Part shown: positions 37,988 through 49,015 of the stretch, in pieces
Layout of the letters: each line of letters opens with the position of its first letter
Numbering within the stretch: position 1 is the first letter of the stretch
Assembly: GCA_019352035.1 (NCBI GenBank)
Contig: JABBNZ010000002.1
Span: forward strand, 54,882-118,881
Reading direction: 5' to 3'
Length of the DNA stretch: 64,000 nucleotides
DNA from: Pseudomonadota bacterium
GTDB taxonomy: Bacteria > Pseudomonadota > Gammaproteobacteria > Steroidobacterales > Steroidobacteraceae
The notes under the pieces: model-generated
The model's input: only the letters and a program-made list of their open reading frames with translations
Databases searched by the model: none
What the model was told of the DNA's origin: nothing
Program-made: the position numbers and the translations under genes

Positions 37988-38039
37988 GGCCGCCGTGCCG
38001 GGCGGCCGCCGAAGACGGCATCCGCGGCCGCAGCCGCGG
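37988..38039. terminator. Two GC hairpins between convergent genes
   Basis: Stem GGCCGCC/GGCGGCC (37988-38007) and stem CCGCGGC/GCCGCGG (38022-38039), after a run of nine or more Gs. They lie between the ends of the small membrane-protein gene (+) and phzF (-). No T run follows, so termination is only a guess. Confidence 0.35.
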
Positions 38040-38050
38040 CCAGGCGGATC

Positions 38051-38944
38051 CTAGATCGTGAGGGATCCCCTTCCGAGCTCCACCACATCGCCGCTGACGT
38101 GCACCCGCCGGTCGGCGTCCACATCGAGATAGAGCATCGAGGGCCGTGCCGCCTGCTCACCCTGTGAAATCTCGAACCGGCACGGCAGCCCGCGCCCGAG
38201 CGCGATGCACCAGCCGCCGAGGTTGGCGGTGGCGGAGCCGGTCGCCGGATCCTCCAGCACCGCAGGCCCCTGCGGGAAGAAGAACCGGGCGATGAGGGAT
38301 TCCCGCTCGACCGTGGCGCCGGCGCAGAGGCCGCGGGTCGAGTGACCGGTGCCGCGGGGAGCGAAGATGTAGGCCATGCTGCCTCCGTCCTCGCTCGTGA
38401 ACCGGGCCAGGGCGTCCGGCTGCGGCCGCGCGCGCCGGACCGCGTCCGCGCTCGTCAGCGGGACGACGAGTTGCTCCCGGCCGGTGCTTACCCACAGCGG
38501 ACGCTCCCCGATGTCGCGTGGCTCGAGTGCGAGCATGGCGGCGACGGCGCCTATCGGCTCCTCCACCTCGCGCCAGCGCGGCGGGTTGGCCTGAAGCGTC
38601 CAGCGGTCCGCGCCCTCGGCGGTCACGCGAATGACACCCGCCTTCATCTCGAGCGTCAGCTCATTGCCGCCGAGCCCGAGCGCGCGGCAAATGTGCGCGG
38701 TGCCAAGCGTCGGGTGCCCCGCAAACGGCATCTCGTATGATGGCGTGAAGATCCGCACGCGCGCGTTGGCGACGCTCGAGGGCAGGATGAATGTCGTTTC
38801 GGACAGATTGAACTGCCTGGCGAGCGCCTGCATCGTCTGATCATCGAGCGCGGCGCCGTTCTCGAACACGCAAAGCGGGTTGCCCGAGAGCACTTCCGCC
38901 CCTCGCGTGAAGACATTGATCAACCGGTAGCTGTGACTCGCCAT
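38051..38944 (-). CDS. PhzF family isomerase-like protein
   Basis: Protein of 297 residues with the two-domain diaminopimelate-epimerase-like fold of PhzF. The conserved NLSETTFIL carries the catalytic Glu; the phosphate- or carboxylate-binding loops GHPTLGTAH and DPATGSATANLGG are clear, as is FTPSYEMPFAGHP. No other phenazine genes are present, so it is one of the widespread PhzF homologues of unknown substrate, not evidence for phenazine synthesis. ATG 38944 gives the expected N-terminus; the frame is open upstream. Confidence 0.9.
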   Translation of the reverse strand: MASHSYRLINVFTRGAEVLSGNPLCVFENGAALDDQTMQALARQFNLSETTFILPSSVANARVRIFTPSYEMPFAGHPTLGTAHICRALGLGGNELTLEMKAGVIRVTAEGADRWTLQANPPRWREVEEPIGAVAAMLALEPRDIGERPLWVSTGREQLVVPLTSADAVRRARPQPDALARFTSEDGGSMAYIFAPRGTGHSTRGLCAGATVERESLIARFFFPQGPAVLEDPATGSATANLGGWCIALGRGLPCRFEISQGEQAARPSMLYLDVDADRRVHVSGDVVELGRGSLTI

Positions 38945-39053
38945 GACCCGTCCGCTGTTGCCGACTGCCCGCTGCCCCGGCCGGTCACGAGGCCGGCCGG
39001 GGCAGTGGGCAGCATACCGGAGCGGCCGCGGATTTCCACCGGCGCCCCGGCGG

Positions 39054-41180
<2,127 letters not shown>

Positions 41181-41249
41181 TCGCCTTGCGGAGCTTGGTC
41201 TCCATCAACGCGGTGGCCGGCGGCGAGGTTCCTGCTCGGCGGACCGTCG

Positions 41250-41924
41250 TCACCGCCCGAGCTGCGCGATATTGACCTCGGTGCGCAGTCTGAAGCCCAG
41301 GCGCTCGTAGAGCGATATGGCGGTGTGATTCGTCTTCCACGCGTGCAGGAACGCCTGATCGCCTCGAGCCTGGATGCGGTGCGCGACCGCGGCGGAGAGG
41401 CGGCGCGCGAAGCCGCGGCCGCGAAAGTCCGGGTGCGTGCAGACGGCACTGACCTCCGTGTAGCCCGGGAAGCGCATGCGCTCGCCGGCCATGGCCGCCA
41501 ACCGGCCGCCGATCCGAATGCCGAGAAACGATCCCATGACGTGGGTGCGCTCGAGGAACGGCCCAGGCTCCGTCAGCGTGGCCAAAGCCAACATCTGCGC
41601 CGCATCGGCATCGTCGAGCGGTGTCATCTCCTCATCCGCCGGCTCGAAGCGCGTCCCGGATGGGGCGAGCATTTGCACGCCTTTGGCTTCGCGGACGGCC
41701 ACGAGCCCGGGCGGCAGGGTGATCGGCGGGGCCTGCAGGAGGAAGACGCTGTCGCCTGGCCTCACCAAGTCCGCGAGTGCGGCGAGCGCGCCGGGACTAT
41801 CGTCGCAAGCTGAAGCGAAGACGTTGACGTCGCGCAGGAATCGGCGCGCCCGCTCGCCGCCTTCGGCGAGGCGGCCGTGGTGAGTGCTTAGAGTCGCCCA
41901 GACTGGACGGTCAAGGGGATGCAT
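41250..41924 (-). CDS. GNAT-family N-acetyltransferase
   Basis: Protein of 224 residues with a C-terminal GNAT fold of the FR47/YobR type. VSAVCTHPDFRGRGFARRL is the acetyl-CoA-binding motif A and HAWKTNHTAISLYERLGFRL is motif B. The N-terminal half is a separate domain (LRPGDSVFLLQAPP) seen in two-domain GNATs. Substrate unknown. Confidence 0.85.
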   Translation of the reverse strand: MHPLDRPVWATLSTHHGRLAEGGERARRFLRDVNVFASACDDSPGALAALADLVRPGDSVFLLQAPPITLPPGLVAVREAKGVQMLAPSGTRFEPADEEMTPLDDADAAQMLALATLTEPGPFLERTHVMGSFLGIRIGGRLAAMAGERMRFPGYTEVSAVCTHPDFRGRGFARRLSAAVAHRIQARGDQAFLHAWKTNHTAISLYERLGFRLRTEVNIAQLGR

Positions 41925-42107
41925 CGCTGCGCAACCTCGGGTACGGCCCGAGCAGAGCGGAGTTTAACCCGAGCCTTGCGATGGGGCTCGCGAGCCTGCG
42001 GGCGCTGCCTCAGGCGTGAATCGGCGCTGCGGGGCGCTCCTTGGCCGTCGCTGCCCCGCTTACGGCCGCGAGCACTGGAATTGCACAAGAGCCCAGGTCC
42101 ATCGCAA

Positions 42108-43004
42108 TCAGGGCTCTGTTCCGCGCGCAAATTCGGCGATGCGCTGCGCGAGGACGTCGGGCTGCTCATGATGAACCATGTGACCGGCGCCGGGCGCCGT
42201 CATGATCTGCAGATGGCGGATGTGTGTGCGCATGTCATCGGCTGCGGCGCGGAGAGCGCCCGATCGGCCGTCGTCGGCATCGCCTTTGACCAACAGGACC
42301 GGAGCACGCACCTGCGACCAGCAGGCTTCGGCTTCCTCGCGGCGATAGAGAACCGGATTCACGAGCCGGTGCCGCGGATCGAACAGCAGCTCGACCTCGG
42401 TCGAGCCCGCCGCGACGGGCGCGGGCCGCGTCCAGGCGCGCGCAATGAACTGCGCCCGGTCGGGAGCGAGTCGAGGGTTTTTGGCGCACAGGAAGCCGGC
42501 GAGCTGCGCCAAGGAGCGGTAACGGCCTTCGCGCAGCGGCTGGCGGAGCTCATCGAGCCAGCGGGCATAACGTGCCGGCGCATCCTGCGGGTGGGTGCGA
42601 GGCAGCCCGAATCCTTCCACGTTCACGAGCCAGGCCAATCGCTCCGGACGCACGCCCGCATAGAGCTGCGCGATGTTGCCTCCCATACTGTGGCCAATGA
42701 CGCGTGCCGGCCCATCCAGCGCCAACACATCCAATAGCACCTCGAGATCGGCGAGGTAGTCCGGGAACCAGTACCCGCCGGGCGCCCACTCGCTGTGACC
42801 GAACCCGCGCCAATCGGGCGCGGCCAGGGACCAGTCCTCCGGCAGGCAGTCCGCGAGGAACTGCCAGGTCGCGCCGCAATCCTGAAATCCGTGCAGCAGG
42901 ACGACGGGCGATGAGGTTCGCTCGCCCCACCAGGTCACACGGTGGCGCAAGCCGCGAACCGTCACGTCTTGGTGCCAGGAAGCCCGGAGCGCGTCATAGG
43001 TCAT
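42108..43004 (-). CDS. Alpha/beta hydrolase
   Basis: Hydrolase of 298 residues with the epoxide hydrolase/haloalkane dehalogenase-like layout. VVLLHGFQDCG forms the oxyanion region, DWRGFGHSEW is the conserved turn, IGHSMGGNIA carries the nucleophile Ser, VKGDADDG a likely Asp and GAGHMVHHEQP the His. A Ser nucleophile argues for an esterase or C-C hydrolase rather than an epoxide hydrolase. No signal peptide. It has no clear partner genes; GNAT lies 183 bp downstream on the same strand. Confidence 0.88.
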   Translation of the reverse strand: MTYDALRASWHQDVTVRGLRHRVTWWGERTSSPVVLLHGFQDCGATWQFLADCLPEDWSLAAPDWRGFGHSEWAPGGYWFPDYLADLEVLLDVLALDGPARVIGHSMGGNIAQLYAGVRPERLAWLVNVEGFGLPRTHPQDAPARYARWLDELRQPLREGRYRSLAQLAGFLCAKNPRLAPDRAQFIARAWTRPAPVAAGSTEVELLFDPRHRLVNPVLYRREEAEACWSQVRAPVLLVKGDADDGRSGALRAAADDMRTHIRHLQIMTAPGAGHMVHHEQPDVLAQRIAEFARGTEP

Positions 43005-43092
43005 GAGTCACTGTACACCGCCGCCGGGATGGCGCGTTCTTCGGATCCAGGCGGTCCCCCGGGATCGCTCCTCCGCAACAGAAGAGGTTCAC

Positions 43093-43431
43093 ATGCGCCC
43101 TGTCGTCCCCCGAGCACGCAGTCTAGCGATCATCCTCGGACTTGGAGTTTCGCTCGCCCTGGGAGGGTGCGTCGTGAGGCCGGCCGGCCGCTATTACGTC
43201 GGCGGCGTGGTGACCCTCGCGCCGCCCGCGCCGCGTCTTGAGTACTACGGAGCGGCGCCCTATCCGGGGTACATCTGGATCGGCGGCTTCTGGCGCTGGG
43301 GCCCGGACCGATACGTCTGGGTTCCCGGCCACTGGGCCGCCCCGCGTCCGGGCTTCCGGTGGGTGCCCAGGCACTGGGTGCGCGGGCCCCGCGGCTGGCA
43401 TCCGGCCGGCGGCCGCTGGGTGCGCCGCTGA
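43093..43431 (+). CDS. YXWGXW-type lipoprotein
   Basis: Small lipoprotein of 112 residues. The signal peptide ends in the lipobox LALGGC. The mature part is very rich in Trp, Tyr, Pro and Gly with repeats such as WIGGFWRWGPDRYVWVPGHW and RWVPRHW, the YXWGXW repeat family found in the envelope of many proteobacteria. Function unknown. ATG 43093 with an AGAGG site is preferred over upstream in-frame starts because it gives a proper signal peptide. Confidence 0.85.
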   Translation: MRPVVPRARSLAIILGLGVSLALGGCVVRPAGRYYVGGVVTLAPPAPRLEYYGAAPYPGYIWIGGFWRWGPDRYVWVPGHWAAPRPGFRWVPRHWVRGPRGWHPAGGRWVRR

Positions 43432-43440
43432 CGCGGGACT

Positions 43441-43845
43441 CTACCGCGCTCGCGGCAGCGTCCAGCAGGACGGCCGCTGCCGCATTCCAATCCGCGGGTA
43501 GTAAGACTCGGCGGCGGGAGCCGCGACCAGGATCAGCGACGTCAGATCGCCCGCGGCCTTGTGGGTCTGCGCGATGAGCTGCTTGCCGATGCCCTGGCGT
43601 TGGTATGCCACGTCCACCGCGAGGTCCGACAGATAACAGCAATAGCTGAAGTCGGTGACCGCGCGGGAGATGCCGACGAGGCGCCTCCCGTCGCGCGCCG
43701 TGGCGATCACGTCCGCCTGCCGGAGCATCTTGTCCAGCCTGGACAGTTCATCGATCGGTCTGCGCTCGCCCAGTGTGGAGGCGATGAGGACGGCGCGAAA
43801 CTCTTCCGCGGAGAGATCGGGCTCGAGCGAATACGTGATGGGCAT
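43441..43845 (-). CDS. GNAT-family N-acetyltransferase, small
   Basis: Protein of 134 residues, about one GNAT domain. LSDLAVDVAYQRQGIGKQLIAQTH is the acetyl-CoA motif A, and the C-terminal APAAESYYPRIGM is motif B. It belongs to the YjaB/PhnO-like small acetyltransferases; substrate unknown. It is 6 bp downstream of a YciI gene on the same strand, so they are likely co-transcribed. Confidence 0.88.
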   Translation of the reverse strand: MPITYSLEPDLSAEEFRAVLIASTLGERRPIDELSRLDKMLRQADVIATARDGRRLVGISRAVTDFSYCCYLSDLAVDVAYQRQGIGKQLIAQTHKAAGDLTSLILVAAPAAESYYPRIGMRQRPSCWTLPRAR

Positions 43846-43851
43846 GCGGCG

Positions 43852-44169
43852 TTACCGAGTGATGTCCGGCGGGCGCACGGGTGAGATGGCTGATTCACCT
43901 ACGACCGTCATCCATTCGCGGACCCGCCATGAGGCGACCAGGCCGTTGACGACATAGGGATCGGCGCGCGCGAACGCCTCAGCGGGGGCGGGCGACTCCG
44001 CTGCGAAGAGTAGAAGGCCGGTATCGACGGGGTCGGCCAACGCTCCGGCGAGGATGAGGGTGCCGCGCTTCTGTGCCTCCCGCGCATGGACCAGATGCGC
44101 ATCCCGGAATGCGGACCGTCGCTCGAGGTAGCCGTCGACGAAGGAGTAGAAGAGGAGGTAATGGTTCAT
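43852..44169 (-). CDS. YciI-like protein
   Basis: Small ferredoxin-fold protein of 105 residues. HYLLFYSFVDGYLERRSAFRDAHLVHA and ADPYVVNGLVASWRVREW contain the conserved His and Asp positions of the YciI/YCII family, which includes dechlorinase-like and sensor-associated proteins. Activity unknown. It lies in a three-gene minus-strand run: GFA, YciI, GNAT. Confidence 0.88.
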   Translation of the reverse strand: MNHYLLFYSFVDGYLERRSAFRDAHLVHAREAQKRGTLILAGALADPVDTGLLLFAAESPAPAEAFARADPYVVNGLVASWRVREWMTVVGESAISPVRPPDITR

Positions 44170-44181
44170 GGAGGAATCCCG

Positions 44182-44583
44182 TCAGCGGTCGTAATCGCCG
44201 CGGCCTGTCGGGTATTGCCGCTCCCAGTCCCGTCCGTCGCAGGCGCTTACGGTCAGCTCCTCGATCGTGCCGGGATCGAGGCAGCGCGCATTGACGCTGA
44301 AGCCGTCGGGGTGCGAGCGGGGGACATAGAAGGACTTGATGCCGCACACCGAGCAGAAGAGATGCCTGGCCGTGCCGGTGTTGAAGGTGTAGGTCGTGAG
44401 CGCGTCCTGGCCGCGGAGCAGCTTGAAGTGCTCGGCCCGCACCACGAGGTGCAGGTAGCCGGCCTTGCTGCACATCGAGCAGTTGCAGTCGGACACCTGC
44501 ACCCTGGCGGGGGCGAGCGCCTCGAATCTGACGCGGCCGCAGTGGCAGCCGCCGCGGTGCGTGACCAGTGGTGGCTCGGACAT
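44182..44583 (-). CDS. GFA/CENP-V family zinc protein (second)
   Basis: Protein of 133 residues of the GFA family. GGCHCGRVRFE, CNCSMCSKAGYLH and LFCSVCGIKSFY show the zinc-binding Cys residues. It differs from the GFA protein at 33791, and YVPRSHPDGFSVNARC is typical of the branch often annotated as DUF636. It is 12 bp upstream of the YciI gene and probably co-transcribed. Substrate unknown; aldehyde or thiol adducts are possible. Confidence 0.9.
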   Translation of the reverse strand: MSEPPLVTHRGGCHCGRVRFEALAPARVQVSDCNCSMCSKAGYLHLVVRAEHFKLLRGQDALTTYTFNTGTARHLFCSVCGIKSFYVPRSHPDGFSVNARCLDPGTIEELTVSACDGRDWERQYPTGRGDYDR

Positions 44584-44753
44584 GGCTCAATGCTCCTACC
44601 GTTCGAGTTTACCCGGAGCCAGCCCGGCCGCAACCGGACCTGAGCACTGCGTCGCATTCCCGGCCCCGGGGACGCCCCGTTCAGCGGGCGCTCAGCTAAC
44701 GTGCGCGAGGCTGTATACGCGGCTGGAATCCAGCGCGCAACGGAGACTTTGAA

Positions 44754-45335
44754 ATGATGAAATCGTCTGCAACGATTTTGGCCGGCGCCAGCCGGCCGGC
44801 GGGGCGGGGCGCGGGGGCTGGGTCTCGCAAACGCATGATCATTGCGGCCATGGCGCTCTCACTGCTGACGAGCTCGCTGGCCCTGGCCGATCCGCCCGGG
44901 GATGGCGGCCACGGCGGGGATCACCGTGAGTGGCGCCATGACCATGGGGATCATCGCGACTGGCATCGGGAAGGCGGCGATCGCCGCGATTGGCACCGCG
45001 AGGACGGCGATCACCACGACTGGCAGCGGCAGGAGCACGGCCGCCGCGATCACCGGGATGAGCGGTGGCGGGATCGCCCCGCGTACCGCTATCGCGAGCA
45101 ATTCGATTCGGGGCGCTATTGGCGGCCGCCCGGTTACTACGTGCACGAATGGCGTCGCGGCGAGCGCCTTCCGATCACCTTCCGGGCGCCCGCGTATGTC
45201 ATCCCTGACTTCGCCGTCTATCACCTCCGTCCGCCGCCGCCTGGATACTACTGGGTACGCGTGAACAACAACGCTGTTCTCGCGGCCGTGACGACGGGTA
45301 TCGTCGTGAGCATCGCCTACAACCTCTTCCACTGA
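44754..45335 (+). CDS. RcnB-type periplasmic protein with His/Asp repeat
   Basis: Exported protein of 193 residues. After a hydrophobic signal (MIIAAMALSLLTSSLALA) comes a strongly charged repeat rich in His, Asp, Arg and Trp, for example GDHRDWHREGG and GDHHDWQRQEHG. The C-terminal YYVHEWRRGERLP, then FRAPAYVIPDFAVYHLRPPP and GYYWVRVNNNAVLAAVTTGIV, matches the RcnB domain known from nickel/cobalt homeostasis. The repeat could bind divalent metals (inference). The N-terminal 26 residues before MIIAAM are unusual for a leader, so an internal start at the later ATG is possible. Confidence 0.88.
   Translation: MMKSSATILAGASRPAGRGAGAGSRKRMIIAAMALSLLTSSLALADPPGDGGHGGDHREWRHDHGDHRDWHREGGDRRDWHREDGDHHDWQRQEHGRRDHRDERWRDRPAYRYREQFDSGRYWRPPGYYVHEWRRGERLPITFRAPAYVIPDFAVYHLRPPPPGYYWVRVNNNAVLAAVTTGIVVSIAYNLFH
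44919..45038 (+). repeat. Four tandem 30-bp units inside the RcnB-like gene
   Basis: Units start at 44919, 44949, 44979 and 45009, each beginning GATC and coding DHRxWxR-type peptides. The last three are close to each other and the first is diverged. The 30-bp length keeps the frame, so copy number could change without disrupting the protein. Confidence 0.8.
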
Positions 45336-45522
45336 AGCTCTCCGGCCGGCCCCGTGCCCCGCGGATTTTTCCCCGGGGGCGGGGCTCGTTCCGCGGCAGC
45401 CCGCGCCGCGGCAGACCTGCCCCCTTCCGCCACAATTCCTCATCGCCTCGCCACCGTTGCATCCGACTCGATGTGCGGATTGCGGCGCCCAATGCTCTCA
45501 GGTTCACCACCGGGAGCACCCC

Positions 45523-45678
45523 ATGATCGATTCGAGGAAAATCCCCGTCACCTGCCCGCCGCCGCGCCGCGGGATTCGTAGCGGCGTACGGCGGCTGCAG
45601 TTCCTCCTCCTCTCGCAGCCACGGCTCATCTCGAATCTGCTGGCACTCGTCGCGCTCTTCTCGATCGGGTTCGTATAG
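45523..45678 (+). CDS. Small membrane peptide (uncertain)
   Basis: A 51-codon frame MIDSRKIPVTCPPPRRGIRS, then a hydrophobic end LLSQPRLISNLLALVALFSIGFV. A GGGAG site lies 6 bases before the ATG. It could be a small single-helix membrane protein; conservation is unknown. Confidence 0.35.
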   Translation: MIDSRKIPVTCPPPRRGIRSGVRRLQFLLLSQPRLISNLLALVALFSIGFV

Positions 45679-45725
45679 ATCGGCTACAGTGGCGGCCTCT
45701 CTCTGCGGATTGTCGGAGGCTGCCG

Positions 45726-48700
45726 GTGCGTATACGCGGTCTTGCATGGCTCGTGGTCGGACTGTCCATCGCCGGATGGGCGTGTGCCGCGGATTCGCCC
45801 GCCGCCGCCGCTGCGCACCCGGTCGATCCCTCGTATTACCAGGCGCTGCACTGGCGGCTCATCGGCCCCTTCCGCGGCGGCCGCGTGCTCGCGGTCACCG
45901 GCATCCCGGGCAATGACCGCCAGTTCTACTTCGGCGCGGTGGACGGGGGCGTGTGGGAGACGAAGGATGCCGGCAGGACCTGGCAGCCGATCTTCGATCA
46001 CGAGCCCGTGGGCTCGATCGGTGCGATCGCGCTCGCGCCTTCGCGACCGAGCACGATCTATGTGGGTACGGGCGAGGCGGACATGCGCTCCGATATCGCG
46101 CAGGGCGATGGCATGTACAGGTCCACGGATGGCGGCGCGCACTGGACGCACGTCGGACTGACCGATTCGCGTCAGATCGCTCGCATCCTCGTCGACCCTC
46201 ACGATCCCAACCTCGTGTACGTCGCCGCCCTGGGCCATCCCTATGGTCCCAACGCACAGCGCGGTGTCTTCCGCTCGCGCGACGGCGGGCGGCACTGGAA
46301 GAAGATCCTTTACCTCAACGACAATACCGGCGCGGTCGACCTCGCCTTCAAGCCAGGCGACCCGAACACGATCTACGCCGCACTGTGGCAGACGCGGCGG
46401 CCGCCGTGGAGCGTCTATCCGCCCTCCAACGGTCCGGGCAGCGGACTTTACGTCTCTCACGACGGCGGCAACCACTGGACCCACGTGGTGGGCCACGGCT
46501 TCCCGGCCAACCCCGGCCGCATCGGTCTCGCCGTCTCGCCCGCAAGTCCCGACCGGGTGTACGCGCTGATCGCCGCTGCGCGGGGTCAGGCGGGCCTCTA
46601 CCGGTCCGATGACGGCGGCCGCAACTGGCGGCATGTCTCCTCGGATCCGCGAATCTCGGGACGCGGCTGGTACTTCTGCGCGCTCACGGCCGATCCGACG
46701 AACGCCAACCGGCTGTATGTCATGAACACGATCGTCCTCGAGTCCCGGGACGGCGGCGAACATTTCATCGCGCTCAAGGGCGATCCGACGGGCGATGACT
46801 TCCACCAGCTCTGGATCGACCCGACCGACCCCCGGCGGCAGATCCTCGGTGCCGACCAGGGCGCGCAGGTCACCCTGGATGGCGGCAAGACCTGGAGCAG
46901 CTGGTACAACCAGCCGACGGCGCAGATCTATCACGTCAGTACCGACAACCGGTTCCCGTACTGGGTCTATGGCGCGGAGCAGGACTCCGGCGCGGTGGCG
47001 CTGCCGAGCCGCACCTCGGGCTACGACGGCATCACCATGGAGCAGTTCCACGAGATCACTCCGGGCGGCGAGAATGGCATGATCGCCCCCGATCCGAGGA
47101 ACCCGAACATCATCTACGGGGACGGCACGGACAGCTCCACCAGCGTCTCGAAGCTGAATCTCAAGACCGATCAGACCCGCGACGTCGATCCCACGCTCGC
47201 CTATCCGTTCGCTCATTACCGCTCCGCCTGGACGCTGCCGCTCGCTTTCTCGAAGCGCGACCAGCGGACGCTCTACTTCGCCAACCAGCGGCTCTTCAGC
47301 ACGAGCGACGGCGGCCGGCACTGGAAGCCGATCTCCCCCGATCTGACACGGCAGGATCCCGGCGTCCCGCCGAACCTCGATCCGGTCACGGCCGCTGACG
47401 ACTACCACGTCGGCCAGCGCCGCGGCGTCATCTACTCCATCGCGCCATCGCCGCTCAGTGCCAAGGTCATCTGGGTCGGTACCGACGACGGCCTCGTGTG
47501 GCGCACGGCGGATGGCGGCAAGCACTGGCAGAACGTGACACCGAGCGCGCTGACGCCGTGGTCCAAGGTGGCGGGCATCGAGCTGTCGCATTTCAATCCG
47601 AACGTCGCCTATCTCGCGATCGATCGGCATCGCCTCGATGACGATACGCCTTACATCTACATCACTCGCGACGACGGCAAGACCTGGAGCCGCGCCGATG
47701 CCGGCATTGCGCGCAGCAACTTCGTCAACGTGGTGCGGGAGGACCCCGTGCGTCCGGGGCTGCTCTACGCCGGTACGGAATTCGGCATCTATGTGTCGTT
47801 CGACGACGGAAATCACTGGCAGCCCCTGCAGGAAAACCTGCCAGTCACATCGGTGCGTGACATCGACGTGCACGGCAATGACCTCGTCATCGCCACGCAT
47901 GGCCGCGGTTTCTGGATCATGGATGACATCACGGCGCTGCGGCAGATGAGGGAGGTGCGGCCGGATGCCGTGACGCTCTTTGCGCCGGCGGTGGCGATCC
48001 GCTTGCGGCCGGCCGCGTTCACCGGCACGCCCATGCCGAAGGACGAGCCGATGGCCTCCAACCCGCCCAGCGGCGCCATCATCGACTATGTGTTGCCGCG
48101 AGGCATGACGCATCCCGTCCAGGTGACGATCCTCGATGCGCACGGCCATGTGGTCCGCCGGTACAGCAGCGCCGAGCACGTAGCGCCCCCCAATCCGGCG
48201 AAGCTGCAATTCGCTCCGCAGTGGGTGGTGCCGACGTCCATTCCGTCGGCGGCTCCCGGCATGCAGCGGTTCGTGTGGAATCTGCACTACGCCAGGCTGA
48301 CCCAGGGCGACGCCAAGGGTCCGTCGAAGGATGGAGTGTGGGCGCCTCCTGGGCGCTACACGGTCGAGCTGACAGTCGACGGCCGCGATTACCGCCAGCC
48401 CCTGACCGTTGTGCCTGATCCGCGCGTCAAAGTGTCGCAAGCGGCGCTGCAGCGGCAATTCGAGCTGGCGCGCGAGGTCGAGGCGAAGCGGCTGACGCTC
48501 TCCCTGGCGCTCGCCGGCGCGCAGGCGCTGCTCGATGCGCTCGACACCCGGCTCGCGACCGCCGGCGCCTTGCACGGGGACATGGCGGCGCTGCTCGCCA
48601 AGGTCACCGACGTCTGCGGAACGCGCCCGCATGCGAACCGGATCCAGTTCCCGGCAGTACCGCCGCTGCGGACCGACAGTCTGCAGGCCATCGCCACCGA

Positions 48701-48884
48701 TCTTCGCCATCTGGAAGCGGCGGTGGACGGAGCGGACGCGGCGCCGAGCCCTGACGCGCTGACATCCTACGCCAAGCTATCTCGGAGCCTGAGCGCGACG
48801 CTCGCGCAGTGGAAGCGGCTCCAGAGCACGGAGGTGTCGAGCCTCAACGCGCGGTTGAAGTCGGCGGGGCAGCGGCCGATTTGA
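45726..48884 (+). CDS. Exported Asp-box (BNR/VPS10-like) beta-propeller protein
   Basis: Large exported protein of 1052 residues. The signal peptide is MRIRGLAWLVVGLSIAGWAC, cleaved before ADSP. About eleven Asp boxes of the SxDxGxTW type recur through the first 700 residues (TKDAGRTW, STDGGAHW, SRDGGRHW, SHDGGNHW and others), giving two stacked seven-blade propellers as in sortilin VPS10 domains and GH74 enzymes. The last 300 residues have beta-rich segments and a helical end (YAKLSRSLSATLAQWKRLQ). No catalytic acid pair of GH74 is assignable by eye, so a binding or protease-associated role is equally possible. The start is GTG with a GGAGG site. Confidence 0.88.
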   Translation: MRIRGLAWLVVGLSIAGWACAADSPAAAAAHPVDPSYYQALHWRLIGPFRGGRVLAVTGIPGNDRQFYFGAVDGGVWETKDAGRTWQPIFDHEPVGSIGAIALAPSRPSTIYVGTGEADMRSDIAQGDGMYRSTDGGAHWTHVGLTDSRQIARILVDPHDPNLVYVAALGHPYGPNAQRGVFRSRDGGRHWKKILYLNDNTGAVDLAFKPGDPNTIYAALWQTRRPPWSVYPPSNGPGSGLYVSHDGGNHWTHVVGHGFPANPGRIGLAVSPASPDRVYALIAAARGQAGLYRSDDGGRNWRHVSSDPRISGRGWYFCALTADPTNANRLYVMNTIVLESRDGGEHFIALKGDPTGDDFHQLWIDPTDPRRQILGADQGAQVTLDGGKTWSSWYNQPTAQIYHVSTDNRFPYWVYGAEQDSGAVALPSRTSGYDGITMEQFHEITPGGENGMIAPDPRNPNIIYGDGTDSSTSVSKLNLKTDQTRDVDPTLAYPFAHYRSAWTLPLAFSKRDQRTLYFANQRLFSTSDGGRHWKPISPDLTRQDPGVPPNLDPVTAADDYHVGQRRGVIYSIAPSPLSAKVIWVGTDDGLVWRTADGGKHWQNVTPSALTPWSKVAGIELSHFNPNVAYLAIDRHRLDDDTPYIYITRDDGKTWSRADAGIARSNFVNVVREDPVRPGLLYAGTEFGIYVSFDDGNHWQPLQENLPVTSVRDIDVHGNDLVIATHGRGFWIMDDITALRQMREVRPDAVTLFAPAVAIRLRPAAFTGTPMPKDEPMASNPPSGAIIDYVLPRGMTHPVQVTILDAHGHVVRRYSSAEHVAPPNPAKLQFAPQWVVPTSIPSAAPGMQRFVWNLHYARLTQGDAKGPSKDGVWAPPGRYTVELTVDGRDYRQPLTVVPDPRVKVSQAALQRQFELAREVEAKRLTLSLALAGAQALLDALDTRLATAGALHGDMAALLAKVTDVCGTRPHANRIQFPAVPPLRTDSLQAIATDLRHLEAAVDGADAAPSPDALTSYAKLSRSLSATLAQWKRLQSTEVSSLNARLKSAGQRPI

Positions 48885-48914
48885 CAGGGACTGCGGGCCG
48901 TCCCACTGGCCGTC

Positions 48915-49010
48915 GCTCGCTGAAGTCACGGAAGGGTCTTGCCACTGGCCATCCTTGGCGGCGGGGCACCGGCCCGCACCTCCGTGCGCGGGCGCTCGCC
49001 TTCAGCGAGC
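48915..49010. repeat. 11-bp inverted repeat between convergent genes
   Basis: GCTCGCTGAAG (48915-48925) and its exact complement CTTCAGCGAGC (49000-49010), 74 bases apart, lie between the ends of the propeller gene and ogt. The intervening sequence also holds a second copy of CCACTGGCC. It may form a long-range hairpin at the end of both transcripts; no T run. Confidence 0.55.
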
Positions 49011-49015
49011 ACACG

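Noticed and set aside
38051..38944. Phenazine biosynthesis from the PhzF homologue
   Set aside because: No phzA-E or phzG genes; isolated PhzF homologues are common.
45684..48710. A 1008-codon open frame on the - strand opposite the propeller protein
   Set aside because: It is a mirror of the + strand gene in GC-rich DNA; the + strand has a signal peptide, ribosome-binding site and eleven Asp boxes.
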